The notes: generated by a model not told the origin, from the letters alone. 64,000 nt of DNA from Reticulitermes lucifugus (GCA_026260175.1 JAKCWW010000685.1:32618-96617), one strand, 5' to 3'. Positions 36,033-48,580 are shown, counted from the first letter of the stretch. Numbers and translations are program-made.

Positions 36033-36633
36033 GAAGTATAAGTAGGTGGCCTATAGTGACATGAATTTAATACCGAATATAAGTTTTATTTTCTTTAAAA
36101 CGTCATTATCGGGCGGAGATATGCGGAATATGCATACTGTAACACAGGCCATCTTACAAAATAAAGCTACGCGAAAGTCCCATATACCCAAGTCTGATCA
36201 ATGGCATAGAGGTGAACATTTTATCACCCACGTACCAGAATGTAGATAATCTCTACCGGTCAGGCGCGCACTGCTTCGATTGAAAGTGAGGTGTCTATTG
36301 TGGTCAACCAAAGACATTTTGAAAGTAGCACGGAAATAGCGCTGATTCAACAGCCAAACAACGAGACACCACTACACCAGACAGCGCGGAGCCAAATACC
36401 ACCCAAAGGAATCCAGCCCATTAACTGGATTCCGCTCCATCTGGGAGGGGAGTTGAAGGAACACAAACTGACATAGCATCGTGGTGACTGTGGCGATAAT
36501 GGTGACAAGGTGATCCCACTTGACAAATATATTACTGCATGTGTTATTTGTACAACGGCGCATCATGGTTAAGCTGTACACTCAGGAGGTTCGCTGTTAG
36601 GGTCTGCGATTGCTGTGACAGCAAACCTGTTGG

Positions 36634-36711
36634 TGAGAGGATAATAGTAAAATGGATCTCAGTGACATAAATTCTGTGAATATTGACTGGATTCTACCGG
36701 CCCTGAGTAAC
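36634..36711 (+). mobile_element. LINE tail fragment
   Basis: One frame reads (stop)EDNSKMDLSDINSVNIDWIL, the WEDNIKMDLQEV..DWI segment with the Trp codon mutated to TGA. Confidence 0.6.
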
Positions 36712-36714
36712 GGT

Positions 36715-38934
36715 CATTGTACAGTATCCTCATAAAATTATTTATAAATGCAAGGCGCTACTTTGCCAGCTGTGGACTCACACAAATCAAGGGTTTCTAG
36801 ATGTATTTCCTTCCGTCTTTTTCTTAACTAGCTCACACTGAAAACGGCTCCACTGTGGATTCACGTTTGGCTCACTGAACACATTCATGTAACTTCCGAA
36901 ACATGCAAAATCCTGTTATTAACACATTTCTGACTTCGAAAAATATTGTCCAAGCTTTGAAATTAAATGTAATTGTATAAATGAATTACATCCACTGTTC
37001 GTAACGACACTTGCTGCTACCTATGCAATGTTTTCTTAGTTTCAAATTAAGTCCTTATTTTTCTGCTTCCTTTAATTAAGAATTATGTGCTCTGAACGTA
37101 ATATACTTGAAGTGTGTTTTTTTAATCGAAGTATATTTTGCAAATCGACACACCACAAATTATGAATAAAGGTTTCTTTCAAATACACCAGGTTCTATGA
37201 GCAGAACTGAGAACTATTCGTGCTTATGTAACCCTTTGGGAACCGACGTGAATCTAAATTTTACATATACAAGTTTATTTCGTATCTCACAGAGAACATA
37301 GTCCCAGTCCTTTGTAGAAACCGACCGATTAATATTGTTCAAGGAAATGATAGGCGTTTATTTTGAGAATCTTACGTTATATTAGGCGTTTTAACCGTTA
37401 ATTCTTTCCTGAACGTAATTTTCACTTGTTTCTGTGTTATGAGCGTCATGATCAGATCGGTAGCTCTCCTACCTCGTACTCAAGAGGTCCCAAATTCAAA
37501 TCTCCGCAAGACACAAGCTGTTTTGACTGAGGGATATAGTTTTATTGTTCTCAGTCTAACCCTACTCTAGTTTATGTATCAATAGAATACTTGTTTCGTC
37601 TTGCTACATTTTTCGGCAACTTATTTTGTTTTTATCAAGCAAAGGTTTACACAAAATCGCAAATTGCACGGCACTTTTTTATTTTATGTCATAATACCAC
37701 GTCAAAATTCTTTAACATTGTTGCAAATACGATTATTCTTTAGATAGTTGATTACTTTGTCGTCGTTAAATTTTATCCTACTGCGATTTTTCGTTGTATT
37801 CCGAAACCGCTCCTGACAAATGCCTCAGAGCGGGCCACAGTCGCTTGCTTCCACATACCTTCCATTTCATTATATTATCCTATCATTCGGTGCTGTGCAG
37901 TCCGATCTGCTGGCTTCGTCTTTAAATAAACTGTCAGCAACAGCAACATAGTCGACCTCTTGTTTGTGCTGCTGCTGATAATGTCTTTGTTCCATTCCAG
38001 ATTTATCCTAATAAATAACCATGACGAATGATTCCAAAGTATACGGCCACAATATTCCCCGAATTTAGACTGCTCTTAAGTTCGTCGTGAATGCAATTTT
38101 GATTCGTTACTGTCTTTCTCAAGTACGTGAACATTGCTCCATCTCCGAACACTTTATTAACTTTGCTCATAATTACTAATTTTGTCCGAGTTTTGGTAAT
38201 GGGACATGAACATAGTTCATAATTAGTCTCCTCTATGTTTATTTACAGTAAACATTTTCTCTGCTTATTTTTATTCCTTGTCTTTTTTTTCAATTTCCAT
38301 TTTGCCTTTCGAGAACGATTGTGGGATTAATTTCGGCGAGGAACGTCGGTTCGGATTGCATTAAAGACCTGAAGAATGTAAATGAAATTGATTACCGCCG
38401 ACCATTCTCGCCAGTAGCAAGTTGTACCAGGATAGTGACATGGCCCTTTGTAAAGAGACACAGTATACATTGCAACCCTACATGGAACAGCAGTGTGAAG
38501 CCTTGTTTCCACCACTAAGCATGCTCCACTTTCAAGGACCCAAGGATGAAAGCAACACCACATTTCCATTTACTGCATCCACTAGATTTCCTTACACCAT
38601 TATCACAGTACTTAAGGTGATCATTATCTCTGTGTCCTGTGCCTTTCGCCTTGGTGCACAGTGTGTACGAGGTAGGACACAACCGCACAGTACGGTGTTT
38701 CACAATTCGAATCTTCCCACAATTTCGTTTACATTCATACAGCAGATTCGGTTTTGGTTTTCATGTATATCCAAATACTTAAGCGGTGTATTTTGATGGG
38801 TTTTTTGTTATATGACAGTAGGTTTTACCGAAAAGTTCTAGGTAATGTACGAGTGAATTAAATGTTAACATATTTTGAAGTAATTTTTATAACGGCAGCC
38901 TTATTTACCAAATTGTTTATATCTATTGTGTGGG
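36715..38934. other. Anonymous AT-rich DNA
   Basis: Contains the tRNA-like relic at 37450. The 124-codon frame at 38422-38796 is overlapped by minus-strand frames and matches nothing I know. Confidence 0.5.
37450..37530 (+). repeat. tRNA-like sequence, decayed
   Basis: GATCGGTAGCTCTCCTACCT, CAAGAGGTCCCAAATTCAAA and TCTCCGCAAG give D-, anticodon- and T-arm-like blocks at about tRNA spacing. The T loop is AAATTCAAATC rather than GGTTCGAATC and the acceptor ends do not pair, so it is a SINE head or tRNA relic rather than a working gene. Confidence 0.4.
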
Positions 38935-39130
38935 ATTGGAGGGTGACTGTGGAAAGTTAATAGAAAGGATGTCAAAGGAAGCCATTGTGGAATATTTTAA
39001 GATATATTCATAGAATAACAGAGGAAACCGAAGAAAGACCTTAGTCGAAATGGCAGGTCCCCGGAGCGAGAACCGAACCAGTGACCTTCCAGATGTAGCA
39101 GGCGTGCTACTCGTGCAGCGTAGTGTGGCT
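38935..39130 (-). mobile_element. Probable tRNA-derived SINE (family E)
   Basis: The minus strand has CACGAGTAGCACGCCTGCTA CATCTGGAAGGTCACTGG, then a B-box-like GGTTCGGTTCTCGCTCCGGG and a weakly structured tail. The D-arm/T-arm spacing suits a tRNA-like head. No target duplication was found, and only this copy is in the window. Confidence 0.5.
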
Positions 39131-39134
39131 GATA

Positions 39135-40495
39135 ATGCTTTGTGATGAAACGTCATCGACACGAGACCTACATGCAGACGTTGAAATGTAAGTGTTGGTG
39201 GAAGCATACAATAAACAAGAATACTACACTCGGGCTTCGTGCTTTAATTCCAAGTTTAACAAATTGCTGAATTTAGGAGCTCCAGAATTTGTACTCGTCA
39301 ACACATGTCAGTACGTCCCAACTGCAAACATTTCAGACCGCTTACCTTCATCAACGCTAGGTTCCTTTAAGAGCTGAATGAAGTGGTGTTGCTGCATATG
39401 CAAAATATAGTTGGAACATGCAAATAGACTGTTATTGTTATATTTAACGAAGTTAATTTTAGACCCTTCTGAATTTCATTAAACCTGTATACGAGTACGT
39501 ACTCTTTATGAAACGTGATCCAACACTTTCTTCCGTGTGTTGGTGAAACGATGAACATTTTATGAAATATTGATACTCAGATGTGAATAGCGTTTGTTGT
39601 TGAAGCGGTTCGGAATCTATTAACTGAGGATATTCATAATAGTTGAGGCGAGGGACTGCAGTAGACGAGATGAATGTACTCGCAAACTGTAGTATACCCG
39701 AGAGACGGGCTCCATCAGCATGTAGCTGCTTGGTGTATGATGACCCTTAGGGCAGCTCCGCAAAGATCGGGTTAAATACAAAACAAACACGAACACAGTG
39801 TATGCAGCACTCCATTCTGTTGGCCAATAAATCAAACAGAAAGCCATTAAGAAGATCCGCCAGGAGGCAAAATTTCAACACAGCCATGTCAGCCTGGTAG
39901 TGTAATAGCTACAAAGGAATGACGAATTTCCTCAAATACGACCGCGGTAAATGAAGAGAAAATTTCGGGCGTGCTTCTGAAGGTGGTAGCATTTCAGTTC
40001 ATTGGGAATAGGTAGTAAAATTTCAGCTGCGAGCTGAAATCTTTGTTCACGCCTAACATGTATTCAACACTATTTTATGGAGTATCAGATGGCCGTTAAT
40101 GCGTAGTCACGAGAATAAATTGATTGTTCTCAGGCAGTTGATAAATCACAGTTATTCTTGTGAAGTTAACAGTCGCGCAACTACTTAAAAACTTCCCAGC
40201 ATTTTATCGAATCTAAATGTTCATTACCGTGTTCACAAGATCCCGCTCTCACTTCTTGTTTAACATTTTTGAGGCCCGCTTCGCCGGAATCTGAAGACAT
40301 TTCATGGCCTGGTCACGAGGGATCAACTTAACATACACTCAATTTTGTGTGTTTACTATAAAAATTCTCTTCTCTCTAATAACTTCATGTACGTATTTAT
40401 GAATATTTAACCGTCGTATATCTTATGCTTAAATATTTTGCTGCAAAACGGTATAAGAAGACCCAAAATAATTTTACATGATAAAACAATTGAGT
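39135..40495. other. Anonymous DNA
   Basis: Small frames only; no repeat or gene recognised. Confidence 0.55.
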
Positions 40496-40614
40496 TGGAG
40501 CCGAGGTAGCATAGTCGGTATAGTGGCTACGCTACGGAGTGGATGGTCCGATGTTCGAATCCCGGTAAGGACAAGAAACGTTTCTGTTCTCCAAAACGTA
40601 TGTCTGTGTCACGA
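40496..40614 (+). mobile_element. SINE-A head fragment
   Basis: tRNA-like head only: GAGCCGAGGTAGCATAGTCG, GGCTACGCTACGGAGTGGAT and the B box GATGTTCGAATCCCGGTAAG, then CTGTTCTCCAAAACG. The body downstream is lost. Confidence 0.8.
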
Positions 40615-40717
40615 GAAACTTCACGGTTGTGTCTTTGCGGAACATTGTTAGGGCATTAAATCAGCGAGGAAGTGATGGGCGACTAGTAGAAACAAACGAA
40701 TAGGTAGCTTGGAAAAT

Positions 40718-40870
40718 CTGAAAGGGTGAGGCCACGTTGGAGACCTGGGACTAAGTTGCAGTATAATATTAAAATGGATCATAATAATGAGGATGTTAGG
40801 CTGCAGAGTAGGATCCTCTGCTAAGGTTCAACTGGCTGAGATCAGGATCCATCACTCACCTTCGACTGGA
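40718..40870 (+). mobile_element. LINE tail fragment
   Basis: RVRPRWRPGTKLQYNIKMDH followed by NNEDVRLQS matches the GKRPLGRPRRRWEDNIKMDL.. segment with substitutions. It lies about 100 bp after a SINE-A head of the same orientation. Confidence 0.65.
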
Positions 40871-41422
40871 TCAAATTAAGCTCCATTACTTACATTAATT
40901 GCTACAGCATTGTGTCATTCGGTTGTAAGGAATACAGCGAATTTTCTAATAAAGTGAGCGAACATAAGCCTTTAAAGGAGGACTTTACTGGATAGAGTTC
41001 CTTACTTGTTATCTCTGATAGTAGGCTTTCTGTTTATAGTACAGATATTGTTACTAGTGTTGCATCACAGCGAACTGTATTGTATTGCGAAACAATGGCA
41101 GGTATCGAGGAACAACACAAGTAGGTCATGGTTTTCCATTAGCTATATATTGGGCAGAACAGAAATTGGCAGCAAATTCGAGTAGCTGCGCTGCTTTGTT
41201 TTAACTGGTTATTCTTGGACTACGTGTGTTGACGAAACGTGTTCCGTGACTGATCTGGTTAACGTAATACTGAATTGAAAACACCTTTGTCCTTTGCCAG
41301 GGACTGAATTTTGCTTAAGACTTAATAAAGTTGAACATACTTCTCCCAAGTTATTATAATCAAAAATATACATGTACGAAATTTGATTTGGGCTGAACGT
41401 AAATATCATACAGTGTTTAATT

Positions 41423-41682
41423 CCCTAAACCAGTGTTTTCCAACCCTTTCTTCCGTGTAAGAATTCCTAAAATAGTTATTCCTATTCCGAGGAAACCTAC
41501 CTCTAAAAACGTTTACAGGCCTGACAACAAAGGGCAGTTGGTAGCGCACGGAGATTACTCCAGTTTTGCCGATTGCTCGATAAAAATTTTCGCGATGTTT
41601 CGAAGGTTATTTGGAATTCAAAATGTTTATGTACTTTTCACGATATCTCGCCGAACCCCGGCTGGGAAACACTGCCTTAAAC
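41423..41682. mobile_element. Non-autonomous hAT element (MITE), older
   Basis: The element spans 41431-41674 (244 bp). It begins CAGTGTTTTCCAACCC and ends CGGCTGGGAAACACTG, which are inverted repeats (reverse complement of the end: CAGTGTTTCCCAGCCG). Flanks CCCTAAAC (41423-41430) and CCTTAAAC (41675-41682) differ at one base: an 8-bp hAT-type duplication. The 110-codon open frame across it (41433-41765) is fortuitous. Confidence 0.88.
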
Positions 41683-42420
41683 GTTTGGTATCTCCCGTTG
41701 ATAAAAATCCAACATTTGTATTCAATATAATTACTATCAATCCCGTGTTACTTTTTGTGCCTTAGATCCACATATTCTAGGCAACTCGCCGTTTTCAAAC
41801 ACGTTTAATCTATGTCCTTTTCCAGGATGCGAGACTAAGTTTCACACCCATTCAGAACAACAGTTAAACGTATAGTCTTTTTTATAGTTTCATAAGTATT
41901 GGACAGGACGGCGTAAGATCTTGAAGTGACTTGCAGCAGGCATTCTCATATACCGTACAGATATGGTGTCACGTTTTCCTCCGCCATTAAGCCCAGTGAC
42001 AGCTACTAGTGTGTGTACCGTGCGCAGTAACGTTACGCTATGTGTTCCGTGCTAATCTCACACTCAGCACTGAACAGTAATCAAAAAACATGCGGCTAAC
42101 AAAACTATACCTTGATTGTGTGGTATAAAGCTACATGTTGCAGTCTCAAAAGACCACCTTGTTTGGAGCAAAAAAGATTCCATGTAATTTTACAAAAACG
42201 CAACTCCAAAGTAATGAAGCTACTTATAAAGGCGTCATTTATTCAATTGTAAGTTGCAGGTACAAAAGTGTTGACGTGAGGTCTCATGTGAAGTACATAC
42301 GGTTTTGACACTGGTCTTTTACATTAGTGCTGCGACACGTACATCCACATATTACGGTCTGACGCCATTTTTTGTATTTTTTATATTCACATTTTATATT
42401 TTATATTTACATTTTAACTT

Positions 42421-42704
42421 TGTTTGTGGAGAAGGGCCCCACAGCAGACGCTACGGACGCACCGCAGCCTTGAGGTTTATTGTGCAACCCTTGTGTTGAA
42501 GATAAAGAGAAAGATGATTAGTTTTTTATTCATTCTTCCAAGTAATGGATTACCGGTGGAATTAAATTGACTGGAGAAAACCGAAGTACTCGGGGAAAAA
42601 CCTGTCCCAGTGCCACTTTGTCCACCACAAATCCCACATGGACTGACCCGGGATCGAGCCCGGGCCTCCGCGGTGGGAGACCGGCGGCTAACCGCACGGC
42701 CTCC
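42421..42704 (-). mobile_element. SINE-C, near full length
   Basis: The minus strand from 42704 reads GGAGGCCGTGCGGTTAGCCG, then the B box GCCCGGGCTCGATCCCGGGT, CAGTCCATGTGGGATTTGTG, GTGGACAAAGTGGCACTGGG and a 3' part ending GCTGCGGTGCGTCCGTAGCG. It is the same family as the copy at the right edge of the window, in the opposite orientation. Confidence 0.9.
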
Positions 42705-42824
42705 ATTTTAGTATATACTTCTGTTACACAGCACTTTTATATATCGATATACATGTTATATTGTAATTGTAAAAAAGGGGGGAATTTTTCCTCTTGTCAG
42801 ATGTACGGAGTTTGATTTTCATAG

Positions 42825-42885
42825 TTTTCTGTCATAGGCCTGATGATGGCTCTTTGAGCTGAAACCGGTAGCCTGATTACGTGTT
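42825..42885 (+). repeat. CTGATGA/GAAAC hairpin module (hammerhead-like)
   Basis: CCTGATGAT, stem GGCTC-TTT-GAGCT (one G-U pair), GAAACCGGTAGCC (42840-42871). Same layout as the module at 20975, including the extra T, with an unrelated stem sequence. Confidence 0.5.
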
Positions 42886-42889
42886 GCAA

Positions 42890-44149
42890 GTGTATGTGTT
42901 GGTTGTGACTGTATTATTAATAAGAGTAAAATGTACTGTTGCATGTACATACGAACGGAGATGTCTAATATTAAAACTACATAATAAATGTGCAGTTGTG
43001 TTGACGGCACGCTTTATGATCATTAATGGTTATATAAACACAACGGGATGTTCTCTATCAAGTTCCCTTAAACAAGATTAATCGATTGGGCCTTAAAATT
43101 GACAAGGCCTGTGTTCTCTGTGAGGCACGAACTAAGGTTTGTGTGTAATTTAGATAAACGCCAGTGTTTAGGATTTCGTCTAGTTTTATTGGAACGCTTT
43201 ATCTGAAAGCCTACGTTCTTCTGGGTTGTGACATCATCCTAGGTGATTTTCAGTTTCGTTACGCCATAAGGAAAGATGTGCTGATGTAAAAATTCTGTGT
43301 TATAATTGATTTTTTAACTGCCTCCCGTGTCGAGGTTTCTTCATACAGACTCTTCGCATGATGAACTACCGGAAGAGATTACCACCTCCAATGTTTTTAT
43401 GGCAATTTTGTACGAAGTTGCCAGCCCTGCTAGTTCTTCTGCTAAACTCATCGCGCCCGCACCTCCCGGTATTTACAAGGCGCCTCAAAACACCACTTTA
43501 TCCCGTCTTGGTACATCGTCGTCCAAATTCGGAAGTCACGGACGAGACGCTGTAACTTTACACGACGTACACGTCTACTATCAAGCATGACACATCTTCT
43601 AACCTATTCGTTAAGATTAGGTCCAGTTGTTTCTAAGGCTGATTTTCTTTCCGTGTTTTATTTCTTTTCGGTCTCTATTTTTCATGTTCCTGTTTTCACT
43701 GGAATACATTTTGCAACTTTTCCACTGTCCCAGGCATACCACCTGTCCCCCATTTTTCAGAAAGATATGAACTCTAAAGATTTGCTTTCACGTCTTGCTC
43801 GATCTATCAAAAGGAGAGTAAGTGGCTGCAGAGGCCAATGGAGAGGTCGTATGCTGGAAGGCGGAAAAATGCATTTCTCCCTAACGTCGGCAGTACAAGG
43901 TTCCACAACCCAAAGTGTTGGATACGCTTCTTAGCAGTAGACTGTGGTTGTAAAATGCAGCCCTTATGTTGAGGAACATAAATGTTTTTAAAAATGGCTG
44001 AAGATTGTGTTTATAGCGTGGCCTCTCAGGATGAAGTAACTGAGCAGTGTAGGATATTACATAACACGGAACGTTGTGATTTATGCAGGTCGCCTAATAT
44101 TGTTACGACACTGACCTGCAGGAGAATGCGATGAGTCGGGTATTGAGCT
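42890..44149. other. Anonymous DNA
   Basis: 43327-43590 is open for 87 codons with a moderately GC-rich centre (APAPPGIYKAPQ). No acceptor/donor pair or homology could be supported. Confidence 0.45.
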
Positions 44150-44260
44150 GAGTTGGGGAAAAAATGGATGCTTGCAGAGGTTTGGTTGGGGAACACGCAG
44201 CAAGACGACCAATAGGAAGACCGAGAAGAAGATTACAAACCTTGGGAAAGCAGATTTTGG
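44150..44260 (+). mobile_element. Possible LINE C-terminal fragment of a different family
   Basis: AARRPIGRPRRRLQTLGKQI at 44200-44259 has the RxxGRPRxRW spacing but lacks EDNIKMD. Short and isolated. Confidence 0.35.
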
Positions 44261-44451
44261 AGGTGGGTGGTGAATGTAGTAGGCTCAGGTGTGTGTCTGG
44301 TGGCGGGCTTTGGTATTAGCGGTGTTGAGCCTTCAGGTCCTGTTATCAGAAACATTACATATCGCATTGTGTGTAGGGACTTCCATGGCTTATGCTTTCG
44401 TTTGTTTGTTCGTACATAACTAACCAACTATGTGGAGCAGAGTACCTCTTT

Positions 44452-44640
44452 AGAAGCTAATAGCTGCTCAGTTGAAAAAAATACCCTGCATTTTGTAGAA
44501 CCCGAAAGTTTGTGCTCTTTTTTACAAGAGCCCACGATTGGACTTTGTCCTTAGTTAGATGAATTCCGCCTACACCATCCCACCTACTTAAGATCACTTT
44601 TAATATTATCCTGCCATCTATGTACAGTTTCATACCCACA
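44452..44640 (-). mobile_element. LINE tail with 3' end
   Basis: A 60-codon frame, with LYIDGRIILKVILSRW, DGVGGIHLTKDKVQSWALVK and NFRVLQNAGYFFQLSSY, corresponds frame by frame to the WEDNIK..D..EV..WIxLAQDRxxWxALV..VMNLRVPxNAGNFLTS tail. Confidence 0.75.
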
Positions 44641-45394
44641 ATAAGTAGACAGAATTATTGTTATATATTTTAATTTTTACGCTCTTTTGTAGCGACAGGA
44701 AAACGAAATATTATGAACTTAATCGTAGCAAGTTTCTCCCATGTTTAATGTGTTCACTTTTCTTCGTGGGTGCGATTTAGATATGCTATTGTCGTCCCCA
44801 CATGTTTAAAATTTGCCATTTCTGTTTTCTTTCTCTATTGTTATTTCCCTGTCATGAATTTTTACTCTCTTCTTCGTCTCTTTAACATTTGCTTCCATTT
44901 TTAATCATTTATTCTTTACTTTATTTCGTTTTATCCTTGTGTCTACATTCATTGCTTGTCAGTCCTTTCTGTCTCTCATTCTTTCGTTCCTTGTTTTTCT
45001 TTTGTTCCTGCGCCCTGCTGAAATGCTAAGTGATGTGGGTTCGTGTGAACTGACGCGGACACTCACGCGCAATCCCAGAAACTGCGAGCGGCAGGCTATG
45101 GTTGGATTTGATTCTGCTCGCCCACCAAGCTAGCTAATGCGCCTGCAGCTACCATCACTGTCCGATTACCGCAGTACAAGTGCTGAGTTTCTGCTATCAC
45201 AGGGGTGTACAAACCGACCATCGACCACAGCAGAACGGGTTTGTGGAAATGCTAATTTAACATGAATTTATTAGTTCAGCGGGATACAAGTGGATTTCAT
45301 AAATTATCGCGGCAGTAAACGTTATAAGTAAAACATGTTTTACAAGATACACATCTGTTATGTTCATATAAGATGAAATCACGGGACGTGTTAA

Positions 45395-45465
45395 CTTATG
45401 TCGTAAAGCGCATGACGTCCGGAAGATAACAGGTTCAAGTCTCGGCTGAGACACTAGCAGAGAAT
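45395..45465 (+). repeat. tRNA-like sequence, decayed
   Basis: TTATGTCGTAAAGCGCATGA, CGTCCGGAAGATAAC and AGGTTCAAGTCTCGGCTGAG give an A-box-like then a good B-box-like segment. The acceptor stem does not close. Probably a SINE head. Confidence 0.4.
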
Positions 45466-45769
45466 TATCTTCGCTTATAAAATAAAATAATTATCAATAT
45501 ATTGTTAATTCATTACACTGTATTTTCCTTATATTTTTGTGTCTTTAAATTTCGGCCGGGACACCGAGTATCCTGATTAAGGCTTCTCATAATCTTTCTC
45601 AGTCCCTTCAGCCTGATACTGGTATAGCGTTTCCAGTTAGAACCACGGCCGCTTCCTTTCGCCTCCTTTCCTATTTATTTCTCACTCATCACCCTAACAG
45701 CCGACGCTATACTAACCTATTCTTACATACTGACAACACCGTTACATTAACCATAAATAAATAAATAAG

Positions 45770-45900
45770 TAAATAACCTTGCTCTTCTTTTCTTACGTTT
45801 CTTCTTTCATATTATTCTGACCCTCTCTCCCTTCCATTCTTCCGTTTTTTCTTCCTCCTCTTACTTCTGTCTTTTAGTCTTTCTTTCCCTGTACGTTTGC
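45770..45900. repeat. Pyrimidine-rich stretch
   Basis: The plus strand is mostly C and T (CCTCTCTCCCTTCCATTCTT, TTTTTTCTTCCTCCTC). Similar shorter stretches lie at 22880-22927 (GTCT and CTTT repeats) and 44820-45005. Confidence 0.6.
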
Positions 45901-46737
45901 AGCCCATTGTAGTAACAAATATAGTGAAGTTGATACGTTAACTTTCTTAAATGAGAATGTGGTAATACTTGAAGCCGAGGCTTGCTATTCGAATCAGGTT
46001 TGTTTATTAACAAATAAATGCGTGAACATTAAAAACCCAAAGTTCTGTTGGCGAGAAGCTCGATGCCCCTGTTTCACGAGCTTGTGGCTGTCGCAATTTG
46101 CATAAGGTCGCGCGCCCCTGATAATGCTACCTTTATTCATTCAGGCTGTGCCGTACTGGGGTTTTAGTTTTCGAATCACGAGCAGAGTTCCTCCACACAA
46201 ACCAGCTGTTTTATTTATTACGAGTTGGTTGTTGTGTTGGAAGTTAGTTCTTGCAGAATTATATCTTTTTACAAAAACTTGCAAGCGACATTGTACACTT
46301 TGCAGCAGACGGCGAGTTCCTGACAGATTAGAAGAACCTGGCTGCATTAGTCTCTTGTTTGAGAGACAGTTACAGTCCCTGGTGGTAGAGTAAATAAACA
46401 GCGCATTATATACAATTGGGGGGAAAAAATCGTTGCCTCTTGCATACTGCATATTACCTACTATATTGGCATAAGCTGCGTAATTTTGCGCTCATATTGC
46501 TACAGACGTTAAGATAATGTCCAAATACTTATATTCCACACGCCCTCTTCCTCCTCCTCCTTCTCTTGTCAATAATAATTATAATAATAATCTTTATCCG
46601 TCTATGAGTAGCTTAATCTGTTGACCCGTCCCGCCCTAGCCGTCTAATATATTCTTAACGGCCACATTTTATTCCGTGTTCCAGTCGGTCTGTAAGCCAT
46701 CATTAATTCTGACACGCTGTCCCCCTGCATTCTGTTG

Positions 46738-46805
46738 ACGTGACAGATACATTTCTTCCTCTAGTCCAGGCCCGCTCAACCCGTATCTCGCAGGCGTCGT
46801 GTTGC
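46738..46805 (-). mobile_element. SINE-A head fragment, decayed
   Basis: The minus strand reads CGAGATACGGGTTGAGCGGG CCTGGACTAG followed by a TATCTGTCACG stretch. This resembles the family's CGCTATGGGCTGGACGGTCC head with a ruined B box. No body blocks follow. Confidence 0.4.
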
Positions 46806-48433
46806 CCGCGGAGATATTCGAAGTAAGGATATTTAAAAGAACCTGCCACGTGCCCATCGTGTGACTGTAGGAATTGTAACATGTAAGGAAGAGAAGCTCT
46901 TTCCATTAAACGGCAGACTAATTCACTAAACTGAGCGTAGTCTCCATTGCGAACCTGATAGTCTCTCACTTGTTCAAGGAATTCGCCCTGCCTATTATAC
47001 TGGAGGTCCAGAATTCAAATCTTGACCCACAAACCGGCTACATTGAGAATTTCGAGAGTGGTTTCACTTAGTTTCTGTGCAGTATATTGGGATAGTACCT
47101 CAAATTAGGCCAAGAAGACTTCCATATCCTTTCTAGATTCGTAAATCACGTATCATTCAACGCTGTAAGCTAGGCTTAAAAGCTGAGCTATTGAAAATGA
47201 TGGTAATAAATTAAGAAATAAGAAATTCCCCCTTTATCAGTTGCAATCTGCAGACTGTTCATAAAATGTGGGTAACTACAAAAAAAATATGTGCATGCAA
47301 AAATAATTATAAAAGTGCGTAAACTACTGTCGTCGTCACCATTCGCTCCTGCTTAAGTTATAAGAAGATAAAATGACTTCTAATAAAACACAGACATTTA
47401 GAATGGAAGGAGGAGATGCGCAAGAATATGAAAATAAAATGAGAGGAGCAACAAGAGCTTAGAAAATAAGTTATGAAATAATAAAAGAGAACTGGAAATG
47501 TAGCTTGAGGCAAAAGGAGGAAAAAGTACTGGAAAAGAAATAGGTTTCAGTGACAGCAGTTTAGTGGTTCTTGCATGTAGTTTCCTGGTACAGATGACAT
47601 GTGGCGGGATTTTGTAAGCTGATTTGCGAGACTGCCACAAATAGGTAATTGTGTGCCATGCTGACTTTAAAATGAGCGTGGTTTCGCTGCCTGCTTTAAC
47701 AGCCAGAATAATTTGTGCACGCCATTTTGGTTTCAGAACATTAAAAAAAAAGTATCTCATAAAGATTTCTTTCTGAATGCTTTCCGATAAAAATTGTGTA
47801 ATTACTCCATGTAGAAGAGATTATTTTGATTTTAACTTCCGGAAATTGTGGAGGAATATAATTAGAATCAGCTGTTGTAGACGACAGCGAAGTCTTAGAT
47901 GCACTGTCGTTGTTAAGAACGCGTGGAAATTTACCTTCGTGTCTTATTGTGTGCTGATTAAGCACAAGGACTTTCCCTTACCTTACAACCTTTCCTCGCA
48001 ACCGTCCTACGGTTACTGGTTCAAACACCCACATTTGTCGGCGGTTTGCTCTTGTTTAGGCATTGCGATACATTAATACATTGTCGACGAGTGGTGTTAC
48101 ATGTCTGCTGTGTGGATTCAGTGTTGTAGTAACAGAATGTAGAAGCCGAAGTGGAAGAAAATGATAATAATTATATTATAAAGCCCAGTAGCTCCTTTGT
48201 ATATTAACAGATTTAATTTTCAAGAATTCTGCATTCTGGCCTCAAGAGTGCCTCTTTGTGTCCTGTATGGATTTCGGAACAGACAGCTATTGCTTCCCTG
48301 TGGGCATTAACTGATTATGTTTTGTAATAGAAACGGAGAGGTTTTAAAATGAGGTACGAAGTGAATCTTTAAATATTATTTAGGTTAATTTTAGTCTTTG
48401 AGTTTATTCACCGGTCCTCATCGCGACAAACTT

Positions 48434-48580
48434 GGCTCGACCCCTGTCCGTTCCATGTGAGATTAGTGGTGGAAAAAGTGGCACTGGGGCAGGTTGTTAT
48501 TGTGAGTACTTCGGTTTTTCCCCACACAATGTCATTCCATAAGTTTTCCTTACTCATCTTAATATTCCTCTTATCAATAA
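48434..48580 (+). mobile_element. SINE-C internal fragment
   Basis: Contains CTCGACCCCTGTCCGTTCCA, TGTGAGATTAGTGGTGG, AAAGTGGCACTGGGGCAGGT and a GTACTTCGGTTTTTCCCCAC block, in the same order as SINE-C. The A-box end and the last block are missing. Confidence 0.7.

Larger units (their letters stand above)
44645..48433. other. Anonymous DNA with simple-sequence stretches
   Basis: Apart from tRNA-like and SINE relics and the pyrimidine stretch, nothing recognised. 46124-46452 is open on both strands for about 90-100 codons without similarity. 47400-47540 is purine-rich on the plus strand. Confidence 0.5.

Noticed and set aside
38320-38370. Minus-strand AIRTDVPRR wording as a piece of a known blattodean repeat
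   Set aside because: Too short and based on memory; no second landmark of that repeat could be found beside it.
41433-41765. 110-codon open frame as a gene
   Set aside because: Most of it is a hAT MITE with matching ends and flanking 8-bp duplication.
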